Of a DNA stretch of 64,000 nucleotides, positions 39,227 to 64,000 are shown piece after piece (the first letter of the stretch is position 1; each line of letters opens with the position of its first letter). The notes beneath the pieces were generated by a model, which had not been told where the DNA came from, did no database searches, and was given only the letters and a program-made list of their open reading frames with translations. A program made the translations under genes and the position numbers. Origin of the DNA: Trichinella spiralis (taxonomy: Eukaryota > Nematoda > Enoplea > Trichinellida > Trichinellidae). The stretch spans positions 9,835,849 to 9,899,848 of the forward strand of contig CM012954.1 of the NCBI GenBank assembly GCA_000181795.3. Reading direction: 5' to 3'.

Positions 39227-40961
39227 AAAAAAGCAGACGGTATGAATGCAGTGCTTTTAGTGCAAAACATGCTAACATTTAGCTGTAAATAAATCTTTAT
39301 CACCTCATGAACAATACTATTATGGTGACGTTTCACTTTTATCATTTCAGCAATATTTTTTTGCGTAGGTAGTTTGTTTTTTTAATTGTCATAATGTTTT
39401 TTAATTTTTTGTAGAAAGTGTGTGAATTTGGCAAATAAAATTCCATAGCTTTCAATTTATTGGAATTTATTGCATGCATTAACAGTTTTTGCATTGATTT
39501 TTGATGAACATATTTCAGAATTCGAATTGTTCAAGAAGAAGAAGATTGAAATAGTAAAAGCCTATAAATCAGTCTTACTTGCTCACAAGAGACAATTAGT
39601 CACTTTAAATTAAAATAAAAGAAGAATAAGAAGAAAGAAATATACTATGCATTAATTAACTTCATAAAAAAAGAAGAATTGCGAATTTTTCTGTTGACGT
39701 AAGTTCGTATTATTTCCTGAGGAGATGTCAATAAAACACGTAGCTACGATATTGCACGTGTGAATGTTTGTGTGAATAATTTGTGTATTATTTTACAAAA
39801 ATTTTGCTTATTTGCACATTTTAAGCAAATTTTTCATTTTTTGTTTATGAGGAATATCCAAACAGTGTAAAAAATTTTAGAAGCCTTTTAAAATTGGCTT
39901 GTTTCTTAAATTTTGAAGTTGAACATGCAGATCAAAATTGTTACTGTAATCAGTTTATGAATTGATCGAGCACTACGTCACAGCAGCGACTTTGTTTCCG
40001 GAAATTCTACTACGTCATCACGCTTATTGTGTGTGACAATTCGCACGGCAGTTTAATTGTTAATGATTACTTTGTTTATTGTTTTGAATGTGTTTGATTG
40101 CGTAAGTCGGTACTTTTCATGCATTATTTGAATGTAATATCATAATTTTATTTGTTCTAATTGTTATTAGATTTATTTGTAAATAATGTGATGAATTGAA
40201 TAATATTGTAATTTTTTTGATATTATTGTTTTTATTGCTATTTAAATAGAAAGTTTTGTTATGATTTCAAAGTACTGAGAATAATTTCATTGATAATACT
40301 TTGCAGGTTTGAAATTTTATAGAAATATGATCTGATCGTAATCTTACAATAACTGTTTTGTATTATTTTGTACTATTTGTTCATATTTTAAATTAACTCC
40401 GTAAATTAATTACTCGTTCACTCAGTTTAAAGGGAAAATGTAATAATCTAATTTGTAAGTTTGTAATAAATTTTTTAACTTCAAGCGTTGCTTGTTTACG
40501 TGCCTTCACAGTTTTGGATGTGTTAATGATTTTTGTGTGTATATTTTTTTGCATATTTGTCATGCTTTTTATGTAACTGACGTCATATGTTTAATTTTTA
40601 TTAAAGCGGGGTACTCGAAAGCCTGCGTATTCATAAGCAGGTTTTGTGCCTTCCGGACAACTCGTTATCCGATATATAAGTATATACGTATGTATGTATG
40701 TATGTATATATGTTTAAGTTTAGTTTAGTTGGTTTAAAGAGAACAACCTCCATTGTTGTATATTTCAATAATTTAAATAGTTTCATTTCATTAAACAGTT
40801 CAAGTAGTAAAGTTTCTTTCAAAATGTTAATGAAATTTGTTTCAGCAGAATGATATTTTTCCATGCGATAATTTTGGTCGTTCATTTTAGCATTAGTGTT
40901 GTCTTGTGAATTTTGTATGCATTGACATTTATCAGAAGAAGGAACCATTTTCGATTGAAGC
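39227..40961. other. Intergenic region upstream of PUDP, with CRE-like sites
   Basis: Contains AATAAA near 39287 and 39613 (AK5-like ends), a possible alternative last exon (39520-39611), TACGTCA at 39974-39980 and 40011-40017, a palindromic TGACGTCA at 40578-40585, and a (GTAT)n microsatellite near 40687-40706. A minus-strand ORF at 40631-40996 is discussed in findings. Confidence 0.45.
40685..40712. repeat. (GTAT)n microsatellite
   Basis: Repeated GTAT units upstream of PUDP; similar short runs occur near 3891 and 23192. Confidence 0.75.
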
Positions 40962-41654
40962 ATGACAGAAAAATATTTTCCAGTCACCCATGTCATTTTT
41001 GATATGGACGGTTTGCTGTTAGATACGGAAGTGATGCACGAAGAAGCTATGGACAGAATTTTGAGACGTTATGGCAAACGGTATACTTGGGAAATGAAAT
41101 TGAAGCAAATGGGTCGTTCACAGGAGGATGCTTACAAGATAATGATAAAGGAATATGATTTGCCAATCAGCGTTGAAGAGATGATGAAGGAGACGAGCTC
41201 TTTCTATGAGCAACGGTTTCCGTGCAGCAAACTGATGCCAGGCGCGGAAAGATTGTTGAGACATTTGAATTTTCACAAAATTCCAATGGCTCTGTGTACG
41301 GGCACTAAGGAGAAGAATTACAAATTGAAAACGAAGAATCATCAAAATATTTTCCAAATGTTTGACGTTCGCATGTGCATTCCTGACGATGCAGAAGTGA
41401 AAACAACAAAGCCTGAACCTGAATGCTTCCTGGTTTGCGTTAAACGTTTCCCCAAGCCGACACCTGCCCCAGAACAAGTGTTAGTTTTCGAAGATTCCCT
41501 GAACGGTGTTTTGGCCGCTCTCAGAGCTGGGATGCAAGTGGTAATGATTCCTGACCGTCGCATGGATCAGCTCCACCGTTCCTACGCTACAGTAACACTT
41601 CCTTCACTGGAAGATTTTCAACCTGAACTTTTTTCACTGCCTGCGTTCGATTGA
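40962..41654 (+). CDS. PUDP: Pseudouridine-5'-phosphatase (HAD family), intronless
   Basis: PUDP (HDHD1) dephosphorylates pseudouridine 5'-monophosphate from RNA turnover. The 230-residue protein has all four HAD motifs: DMDGLLLDTE with nucleophile D14 and acid/base D16, T113 in CTGT, K150 in TKPEPECF, and FEDSLNGVLAA with D178. The C1-type cap lies between motif I and motif II (MKLKQMGRSQEDA is the family's substrate-loop region). The closest family is HDHD1 rather than plant riboflavin or DL-glycerol phosphatases, judging by the cap sequence and length. A single exon with an unambiguous start; AATAAT-type tail signals follow the stop. Confidence 0.93.
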   Translation: MTEKYFPVTHVIFDMDGLLLDTEVMHEEAMDRILRRYGKRYTWEMKLKQMGRSQEDAYKIMIKEYDLPISVEEMMKETSSFYEQRFPCSKLMPGAERLLRHLNFHKIPMALCTGTKEKNYKLKTKNHQNIFQMFDVRMCIPDDAEVKTTKPEPECFLVCVKRFPKPTPAPEQVLVFEDSLNGVLAALRAGMQVVMIPDRRMDQLHRSYATVTLPSLEDFQPELFSLPAFD

Positions 41655-41870
41655 TTGACAAAAATTCCACTGGATCTCCAAAAATTGATGCTTCAATTAT
41701 TTATTTATTTTTCTTTCATAAATAATAAGATTTCACGAAAAAAATGCATTCACTTTTTCACCGTTGTTATATTGTGTTTGTTGTTAATAATTCAGTTTTA
41801 CTAGATTCGATTTGTTAGAATGAATTAAAAAAAAAGTTCCACTTGCTCGGTGTAGTTTTGCTGAATCAGG

Positions 41871-42655
41871 ATGGATTTTATTGATAAATCAAATATATTT
41901 CCACTGACCGTTACATTTTTCATTGTTTTTATTTTAATTTTCCTACTTTCAGTTAATGTTCAAACGAAAAAAAATCTAGTAAGTTCAACGCTGCGACTTT
42001 ATTGTTTAAGTTTTTTTATAAATATTGATTCTGTGACATATATTGTTTTTTTTAATTTTATTATATAATTTAAACTGATAAAATATTCGTGCAATATTCA
42101 CTGGATTGAATTCGTATTATATGCATTCATTCAAATTCGATCAATTTATGAATGACGTAAAAACATGTTTATCAAACGAGCGCGTCTGAATGCAGAAAAA
42201 AGAAAAGTTAAATAGGTGGCAATACCCGTACAGGCGTCTCAAAAGTTTGAAAAATATAATAAACAATTAGGAAACATTAAAAACACAAGGTAAGCTTATT
42301 GAACTTATCATTCAGATTAATATTGATTGATCTTATTTAAATAAATTTTTGGTACAAAGTTTCATCACATTTTAAATAAATAAAAATTTAATTTAAAATT
42401 AAATAAATAAATAAAAATATTTTTTAATATATTTAATTCAGTTATTTTATTGGAAAAATAAATTTTATTTTTGAAATTTACACAAAGATTTTACATTTGA
42501 ACTTGATTTTCACTTATGTAGCGAATACGCTAAGGTGATGCCACTGAATGGTGCTTGGTTGATTTGGCTGTCATGTGATGGAATTATTGGTAAAATATTT
42601 CATCTTAATATGAATATTTTGTTAATTTTAATTTATTTTTATTACAGAATTGTAA
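41871..42655 (+). CDS. Possible small membrane protein, unknown family (four exons)
   Basis: Segments 41871-41978, 42216-42289, one starting after GTAG at 42521-42522 and ending at ATTATTG|GTAAAA, and a last piece after TTACAG (stop 42653-42655) join in frame through consensus splice sites. They give roughly 85 residues: a short polar start, a strong membrane segment (VTFFIVFILIFLLSV), a basic turn, a helical stretch (QKFEKYNKQL) and an aromatic tail (NGAWLIWL). I recognise no family. It lies 216 bases after PUDP, and its stop is only 35 bases before the EEIG1 start, so the same exons may simply be 5'UTR of EEIG1. Confidence 0.35.
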
Positions 42656-42689
42656 TTAATCTATGGAGATGGTTGCCGCTTTGATGTGA

Positions 42690-45703
<3,014 letters not shown>

Positions 45704-46248
45704 CCAACGCCGAAGCGTGCGTACTTATTTAATAATGATTTAAAGAAAAGAATTTTATATTGGCTGTTTTGTTGCATAAATTGCAAAATTCTGTTGCTAT
45801 TTAAAAAGTGCCTTTTCACTTTCGGCTTAGAAACAAAGTTTCATTTCGTTTTTGTAATTTACTTATAGGTTGTGATGACCAGAATATTGTTATTTTTTGT
45901 CTCAGATGAAATTATCATTTATTTATACGGTTGTGTTATTACAAACGTGTATTAATTAAAATATTTTCACAATTTTTTAGATTTTTGATTTTGTTGCATT
46001 CTACCGATATGTTATTTCTAACCTATTTTGCATTTTCCACGTCTTGAAAAACAACGGTGGTTAAATTATCATTTCAGGTTATTACTGTTAAAGCATATAT
46101 CATTTGTTCTGATTGAACAGCGCAGATTGTTTCAAGGTGAGATTATTACAATGTTCTTATTGTTTTCTTATTTTTATTTTTTAGGTGTTAAAAGCTTGTA
46201 TTATTATTATTATTGCTGTTATCATATTTAGAAATTTCTTCGTTGAAG
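45704..46248. other. EEIG1 3'UTR and LisH-gene leader
   Basis: AT-rich. It ends in CATATTTAG, an acceptor 19 bases before the next ATG. No other gene seen. Confidence 0.4.
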
Positions 46249-50483
<4,235 letters not shown>

Positions 50484-50786
50484 GCGAAGTTTATTGTTGG
50501 TGTAAAAGAGTAAAGTGCTTTTTTTAAAAAAAAATTCATTCAATTTCGTTTTCTGATGTTGTTGAAGAATTTTGAAAAGGTTGTTTTGTTTTTTTGTTAG
50601 ATTTTGATAATGAAAAAAATTGCAAAATTTTTTTTATCTAATTATGAAATAAAGCAAAAAAGAAATGTATGGTGTACATGATGTACGCATGAGTGTGTGC
50701 AAGTTCCGGAATGATCGGAAAAAATATTTTATCATCGTATTAAATGGGAATTTATTAATTAGTGTTGTTTCATGCATAAATTTCAG
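50484..50786. other. ABCF1-PIN4 intergenic spacer
   Basis: 303 bases with AATAAAG near 50650 and TTTCAG ending exactly at the PIN4 ATG. The spacing and acceptor would suit a two-gene operon resolved by trans-splicing. Confidence 0.35.
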
Positions 50787-51264
<478 letters not shown>

Positions 51265-52686
51265 TATTGTTTGTTGTATCTATTTTCATCTTTTCTTTTC
51301 ATCATCACTCTTGAACTTATGAAATCCACAAAACATGATTGTAATGACAAGTGCGTTTCATAGAATTATGTTGTAATATTTATTGTATGAAAATCTGTTA
51401 AATTTATTACAGAGAACAGCATTTTTTGTTGGATATTTTTATTTAGCAGATATAAGTTAATTTTTTTAATGATTTAGTTATTTTGACTAAATTTCGAGAA
51501 CTTCTTCGTTCAGCAGAAAGGCGCTAGATGACTTTTTTCTTTCATGGGTCCAAATTATTGACAGTGATTTCTGTTTATGAAATTTCAGATTTTTCAGTTA
51601 ATAAATCTCAAATCATGAAAGGAACAGGTGCATTTAACAAACGTGACGTCTGACGAATAAAATGGAGTATAGAAAATTTTATTAACTTACTTATGCTCAG
51701 GTTTACACTAATGACTGCTAACAAAGTATGAAATGTAAGTCATTTATTTTTGTAATTTGTCTTATTGTTTATTGGATCAATTGTTTTAGCTAATGTAAGC
51801 AACATTTTTCAAGTAGTCCATATTATTTTATACAGTTAAGTTGAACCTTTTTGTCATTTGGTTTACTGTAATGCAATAAAATGTTTTTGGTTTATTAAAT
51901 TAATAAGTGAAGTAAGTAAGATGTTTTATTGTTTGAAAAAATAATGCTTTTTTTCTTAAGTGTTTACAGTATTTTTAATTTTTCATCTGTTAAGATATAT
52001 GCTTCGATTTGCATATACTGTTTAAAAAGATCTATTTCTTAGAAGTAACCATGTAATTGTGCATTCATTCAACAAAATTCATGTAGTAGTATTTGATAAA
52101 TGAATAGTATTCTCTTCTGATCATCATGATATTATTTGTCAGAGTTTTTAAATAGTTGTTTGTTGTATGTTCTGTGCTTCAGTTTTACCGAAATATTTGA
52201 GATCGTGAAATGTTTCTTAATTCAGAGTTGCGCTTTGCATGAAGTAATATTGTGTCTCATTTGAATACAATTCCAAGATTTCTTGCACTATCTATTGTGG
52301 TGAACATTTACCAAATTAATAATTGTGTTTTTATTTCTTATTATTCTTGAAAAATGTGATTGCGAAGCGATAAGAAGTTCATAATTCACATTTAAACCCA
52401 TTTCGAATTGGCTCCATTAGCATACTTGAGCATTTTTGATTTACAGAAAATTGTATTTTTTGCCTTACTTGAAATCTGTTTTGTCAATTGATTTTGTAAG
52501 TATACATGTCAGTTTGGGCAAAACCATGATGTTGTTTTGATGTTTGACTGATTATGGTATTTTTTGATCTTGGAAATTTTATTTAAGAAAGTTATTTTGA
52601 TATTACAAAGAAACTAATATGATTTTTGAAATTTTTTAGGAAATAACATCGCTGGTATTTGTTAGAAGAAAAGATTGTTTGTAGCA
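51265..52686. other. 1.4-kb intergenic region
   Basis: AT-rich, with TACTGTA/TACAGTA elements (near 51868 and 51967). No sustained ORF on either strand. Confidence 0.45.
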
Positions 52687-55884
<3,198 letters not shown>

Positions 55885-57121
55885 AGGTTTATTCTTTTTT
55901 ATAATTTTCTTTTCTATTTTTATTCATTCAATTTGTTTAGCAAGTTTGCGTTTATTCCCGTGGATGTCAGTTTTATTTAGTTGTGTTTTCTTCACGCTGA
56001 ATTTGAAGATTCGTATAAGTACAAAGGCTTTTTTGCGTGATGTATACATTTCATTTTGCAGTTTTTTTACAAATGTCTATTTATCTAGTTGTTTTACTGA
56101 TTTTGCTTTGTATTATGCTGAAATTAAAATTCGAAAACAATGGATTGTTGAATGAAACGTTATTTTCGCGTTGGTAACAGATTATTTATTTAGGTAATTA
56201 TACATTTATTTATTTGCTTATAGCAGTTAAACTGGATCATTTGATCACTTCCTTATTTGAATTAATATCAAATTGGGGTATACTGTAATTCATTTTTTTA
56301 ACTTGATTATTTAACTACAGTAAGCCATCTGTTTAGGATTTTGATTTTAGGTCGTTTTTGTTGTTGTTAGTTTGTGCGAAGAAAAGGTTTTCGTTTTTTT
56401 TACTAAACTTGAAAAACTAACATAATTGCACATTTGCATTCTGGTTCTGCGTTAAGCGTAAACTGAACTATACACATATGTATTTATTTATTCATTTTAT
56501 AAAGTAAGTTGTAGCTTTTAGGGAAGAATTTGCATTTTCAATGGTTAATAAGTTTTTAGACTATTATGATGAAAAGTTGTAATAGATTTTGGAAATGCAC
56601 TATAAGTTTTATAGGTGTTTTATCATATATGTTTGCAAGCTGAAATGAAATATTTGTTGTTTGTTTCAGCTGGAATTTTCTGCTGCCTTTATTGTAAATC
56701 ATAATTGTCTATCGTAATGTTGTTGCATTTATGAGACTGAATGCATTTGATGCAAAATGTGAGTGGAAGAGTTTATGTGTAATATACAAATTTGAACTAA
56801 ATTTGCTTATTAGAAAGTGAGTTTTATCAAGTGGCTTGTTTTTCTGTATATGCCTTATGTAAATGCACTAAATAATGGTGTAAAATATGTAGAATGCTTG
56901 AAATCTAGCAGCCTTTGCGCACCATATTTTTGCTCAGTGCATGGCACTTGAAAGTATTTTTTACGTCTTCTGCAGTGTTCTCTGCAAGAGATAAATATTT
57001 TAACATTTTATCCACTAAGATGAGAGAAACAGTTCTTAATTAATTTGAAATGGTTGCTTTTTATAGAATGCGTTGTGGTAAAGTGCGAAGGATATGGTGA
57101 AAGAAAAATGTGCTGGTGAAA
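55885..57121. other. 1.2-kb intergenic region
   Basis: AT-rich. TACTGTA (near 56281) and TACAGTA (near 56319). No supported gene. Confidence 0.45.
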
Positions 57122-60481
<3,360 letters not shown>

Positions 60482-62589
60482 ACTTCATAAATGTTATATT
60501 TCTCTAATTTTTTAATTGTTAATGAGCAAAACATTGCGACTGTTCTTTTTACTACTGTACTCATCACTGCTTTTCATTTTTCATTCACAACATGGAATAT
60601 TAATTTGTTGCTTGCCATCTTCCTTGTATTCATTAGTTCTGAAAATTATATTTCAAATCAACTTAATGAATAAAAACATAAAAAATTTTCACCTACTGCA
60701 GTTATAAAACTGAAAACAGTATAAATTCTTGTTATAATCTGTTGAAATATTAAATTGCATTATTATTCTTATGTTCTGACTATTCATTAAGTGGATTGAC
60801 TGATTTTTCATTTAATAAATTTTAAAATTCATTTTCATGTACTGTAAATGCAGATTTTTGTATTGGTGTTTAAATTTTTGTGTATTTTTTTATTTAGCTT
60901 TCAGTTATGTTTGCTAAAACAAAGGCATTTAAGTTGACGACATGTAGTGAAAATTATCTGAAAACGGTATGTAAGAAGTTTGCTGTATAGATATTTTAGA
61001 TATATTTATTATCTTTATTTTATATTTTTCATTAGTTAGACATTAATAGAGTTCATTAAATGTCGACAAGTGTCGCATTAAATGAAATTTTCCTATTCAA
61101 TAAAAAAAAGCAGTACATTCAGAAGACAAGTGTACATGTGTACTGTAATTAAAAAGGAAATTGAGTAAAATTTGAAATACAGTATATCCAGAAAAAGCAT
61201 ATTCTGAAAAAATGTAATTTTATTTTCGTGAAACTATCTTAAAAAATACACTGCTCACGGAGTAAAAGTGAAAAAGATTGATGATCATTAGTCACATAAA
61301 AAACATTACTAATTTGGACGTGGCACTACAAAGTAAGTAACATTTCACAACATTATGAGCAACACTGTAATAAAATTAATACTTTTTATCACAATAAATT
61401 AAAGTTTATAAATTCCATGTAGATTTATTTTAAATGTTTAAATTTATAACAGCAATAGCAAATATCAAATGAATCGGGTAATTGATATTTTAATGTTTAC
61501 ACAACAAGGGTAAGTTTCTTTAGAGCATTTAAATTTTAATATTCATAACCTTTATTCATATTTCAATATATTGTAGCATTCCCTACTGACATAATGGAAA
61601 AGAAGATTATATAAATTTCCATAGAGAAAGCATAAATAAGTATTTTTTTAATTTATTCTTTAGATTATTTGAACAACGTTGAACAGTGCAAATCAATACT
61701 TTTTTCAGACAATCGCTAACTTTCTTTAAGCTGCATTTTTAGCTTCTTCACTAACTCACCAAGAGATTTTCATCCACAGAATTCGATATAGAGCACTCCA
61801 TTATACAAATAATGATCGTCACAAAGGTGCCTTATCATCAAGTGGTAGCGTCGTAAAATATTCTCTGAATTAACTATGGCGTCAAAAATTAGTTTAAAGG
61901 TAATTTAAAGTAATTCTGTTTTCTACTTGTGTTAGTTATCTTCAAAAACTGTGCACACTTATTTTGTAAACGTTATCTTTTGATTAAAAATTTAATGTAA
62001 TTATTATATTTGAAAATTCAGTTTTCAATTTATTGTAACTTTCACTATGTGATAAAAGGGCGACTATTTGGTTATTTAGCATTTAACATTATTGCACATA
62101 TGAACAATGGAGAAAAAAAGAGTTTTAAACCGCCTTCTACAGGGAACAGAAGACGGGCGTAACGAAGCACAACAACAGAATGCAGAGGTATGTGTGATTT
62201 TCTGTCAGTCAGGATTCTGTAATTCGAGGTGGGGATACAGCGAAGGGTGAATTTTATTCTTTAGTTTAATTAAAATTGGTAAATGTAAGATGTAAATAAG
62301 ATTTTTCCCTGTAAAACGGTATTTTTTGTTTTATACATGAGATGGTATTGAGATTAGGGAAGAATGACTTGATTGTTAGAATTTAATTTTAGCTCATTTA
62401 AACCACTTTCAATGCTGCGCGCCTGGTGTCTCTCTATTATAAGCACATCATCTTCTATTGTAGATTGCTTTTTCAATAGTTTAACAAGCATTTACTTGAA
62501 AATTTCTCAATTCAAAGCATCTTCTTTGACAGAAATTAACTTCACATTATCAACGTTGTTATTCCTTTTTTTCAAAAATGCGGAGGCGT

Positions 62590-62688
62590 GTTTTGACTAA
62601 GTGAATATTTTTGTTATGGCGTTTATTGCCAGATAGTTTATATTTTGACTGAATTGTCAATGTCAAGGTCATTTTTGAATTTTCAAAT
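62590..62688 (+). repeat. Copy 1 of a diverged 99-bp direct repeat
   Basis: Aligns without gaps to 63565-63663. The core CCAGATAGTTTATATTTT (near 62629-62646) and the end TTTTTGAATTTTCAAAT are nearly identical. Probably a fragment of a dispersed element or an old local duplication. Confidence 0.65.
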
Positions 62689-63564
62689 GACTGTCATCAT
62701 TGAAAGTTTAATTTGCCACTCTATATGAATTGTTTTTTCAAATCATTATTTTTTCTCTTATTTTACAACAAGCCAGCATTTCATATAAAATGAGCAAGTA
62801 TTTCATTTTTTGTATTTAAAATATTTTTAGTTTTCGAAATAAACTTGGTAATAAAGATGAAATTATTGTTTCCGCAGTGTGAGTTATATATTCTCTCAAA
62901 CACCGTGTATTAGTTAAGTAAATAAAGCGCAGTGAAAACTGCGCACTAGTTATATTTATGAGCAGGAAAGAATGAAATAAAAATTTGCATACAGGTTCGT
63001 TTGCTTTATTCACATATTAAACATAATTATAGTTTGACGGGGTCCGTGGATGAAAGGGCTGTGATCTGACAACGACCAACATTAAGCGCCAAACAATTCA
63101 TTTGTTTTCTTTTTTAATTATTGTTTTTTGGAATAATTTCTGAAAAATAATTTTTCAATCATGAACACTGAAAGAACATGGACATCAACAATGAGAAGAC
63201 GGCGCATTGAGTAGTAAGTGGCAGTTTTTTCACTTTTATGTCGTAATCACTTAACAATGCAATTGAGAATCGATATTTAGCATAATTTCTCATTATATTC
63301 TCTATGAAGAATTCTCAACATAAGATGATAGTTGATTACATGAACGTCAAATTTCCATACAATTAAGATTGATTAAATAATACCATACAGGTATTGTTTA
63401 TCTATTATTAAAATATGGTCGTTTGAAGATCATCTTCACGATACCTAACAGGCACATTTAATTGACTAAACAAGCTACTGCTTGCAAGCAGCTCAGTTAA
63501 AATCAGCTTCATTTGAACTACTTGCTTTTCTGAATTAAGAAAATTTTCAGACATACATTGGTGC

Positions 63565-63663
63565 GTTTTGTCAAAGTCAACTTTTTAGTTATGGTGTTTT
63601 CTGCCAGATAGTTTATATTTTAACTAATTTTTCAAAATTAAGGACATTTTTGAATTTTCAAAT
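63565..63663 (+). repeat. Copy 2 of a diverged 99-bp direct repeat
   Basis: Same length as 62590-62688 at a constant offset of 975 bases. Similarity fades on both sides, so the edges are fairly sharp. No coding frame is shared. Confidence 0.65.
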
Positions 63664-64000
63664 ATTCCTTACTAGTTGAATTGTTGGACAGTGCGTTTCT
63701 TCTGTTCATACTGTATCCCGGCATAGGTTAGAATTTATCAATGCGTGATGCACAACTTCTAGTACTTCAACCCAGCATGTGCATTATATTAATTAATCAA
63801 TTCATTCTGCTTGTGTTTTAAGCAAATGTCATGTTTTGCCATTCTTCTGTTTTAGGCATTCATTTTTTCCTCTTTTCAAAGTGGTTGATCAAAGTCTGAT
63901 TGAAATGTTCACTAAACAATCAGTTCCTTTAAATAAATGAATGAATTTTGCTGTAATATTGCGAACATATTTATTTACCGTGCCAGGTGCAGCTCCATTT

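Larger units (their letters stand above)
60482..64000. other. Right-hand 3.5 kb with no recognised gene
   Basis: AT-rich sequence. A few short ATG-led segments end in good donors (60907-60966, 62107-62187, 63161-63214) and could be first exons of genes reaching beyond the window, but none continues in a clear second exon. A diverged direct repeat is listed separately. Confidence 0.4.

Noticed and set aside
41118-41477. 119-codon minus-strand ORF within PUDP
   Set aside because: Antisense shadow of the intact PUDP frame.
62380-62600. Minus-strand open stretches with protein-like wording, and a 75-codon plus-strand ORF opposite
   Set aside because: The minus frame is broken by two stops with no splice sites between, and neither strand resembles a known family.

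Overview
This is a gene-dense, AT-rich animal nuclear segment. Nearly every gene is broken by many short GT-AG introns, mostly about 50-500 bases. The organism is probably a nematode. The RPS18 product has nematode-like signatures ([36 protein letters not shown]), there is an RFamide-type neuropeptide precursor, and several start codons sit directly behind a splice acceptor, as in spliced-leader trans-splicing. The very low GC and compact genes would fit a clade I (Trichinella-like) nematode, but that placement is inference.

Layout. 0.65-3.0 kb (+): SMYD-type SET/MYND methyltransferase. 3.1-5.6 kb (-): IFT74. 6.45-6.86 kb (+): a tiny secreted peptide gene with its own TATA box. 8.1-9.9 kb (+): Rab14. 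10.4-13.8 kb (-): COG3. 14.1-15.5 kb (-): VPS72/YL1. 16.1-17.3 kb (+): NUFIP1, converging on 17.4-18.4 kb (-): TMBIM4-like BAX-inhibitor protein. 19.0-20.8 kb (+): CWC15. 23.5-23.9 kb (+): RFamide neuropeptide precursor. 24.6-25.6 kb (+): RPS18. 25.7-26.9 kb (-): C9orf78/TLS1. 28.2-31.5 kb (+): RALGPS. 32.0-33.4 kb (-): intronless, degenerate seryl-tRNA-synthetase-like protein. 34.6-35.1 kb (+): intronless ALR/GFER sulfhydryl oxidase. 35.9-39.2 kb (+): AK5-type protein with two altered P-loops. 41.0-41.7 kb (+): intronless PUDP. 41.9-42.7 kb (+): possible small membrane protein. 42.7-45.7 kb (+): EEIG1/FAM102. 46.2-46.8 kb (+): short LisH protein. 47.2-50.5 kb (+): ABCF1. 50.8-51.3 kb (+): PIN4. 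52.7-55.9 kb (+): WRAP53/TCAB1. 57.1-60.5 kb (+): WDR48. The last 3.5 kb has no gene I can name, but it carries a diverged 99-bp direct repeat.

The genes are mostly unrelated housekeeping functions: trafficking (Rab14, COG3), cilia (IFT74), chromatin and RNA (VPS72, CWC15, C9orf78, NUFIP1, WRAP53), translation (RPS18, ABCF1) and mitochondria (ALR, SerRS-like). From 41 to 60.5 kb all genes lie on the plus strand, and some may be co-transcribed (ABCF1 and PIN4 are 303 bases apart). I found no obviously new multi-gene system. The parts most worth a second look are the two degenerate enzyme paralogs (AK5-like, SerRS-like), the two small secretory peptide genes with the 3'UTR hairpin, the short LisH protein, and the repeat pair at the right edge. 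All exon boundaries were read by eye from frame, GT-AG sites and remembered family sequences; no alignment software was run.
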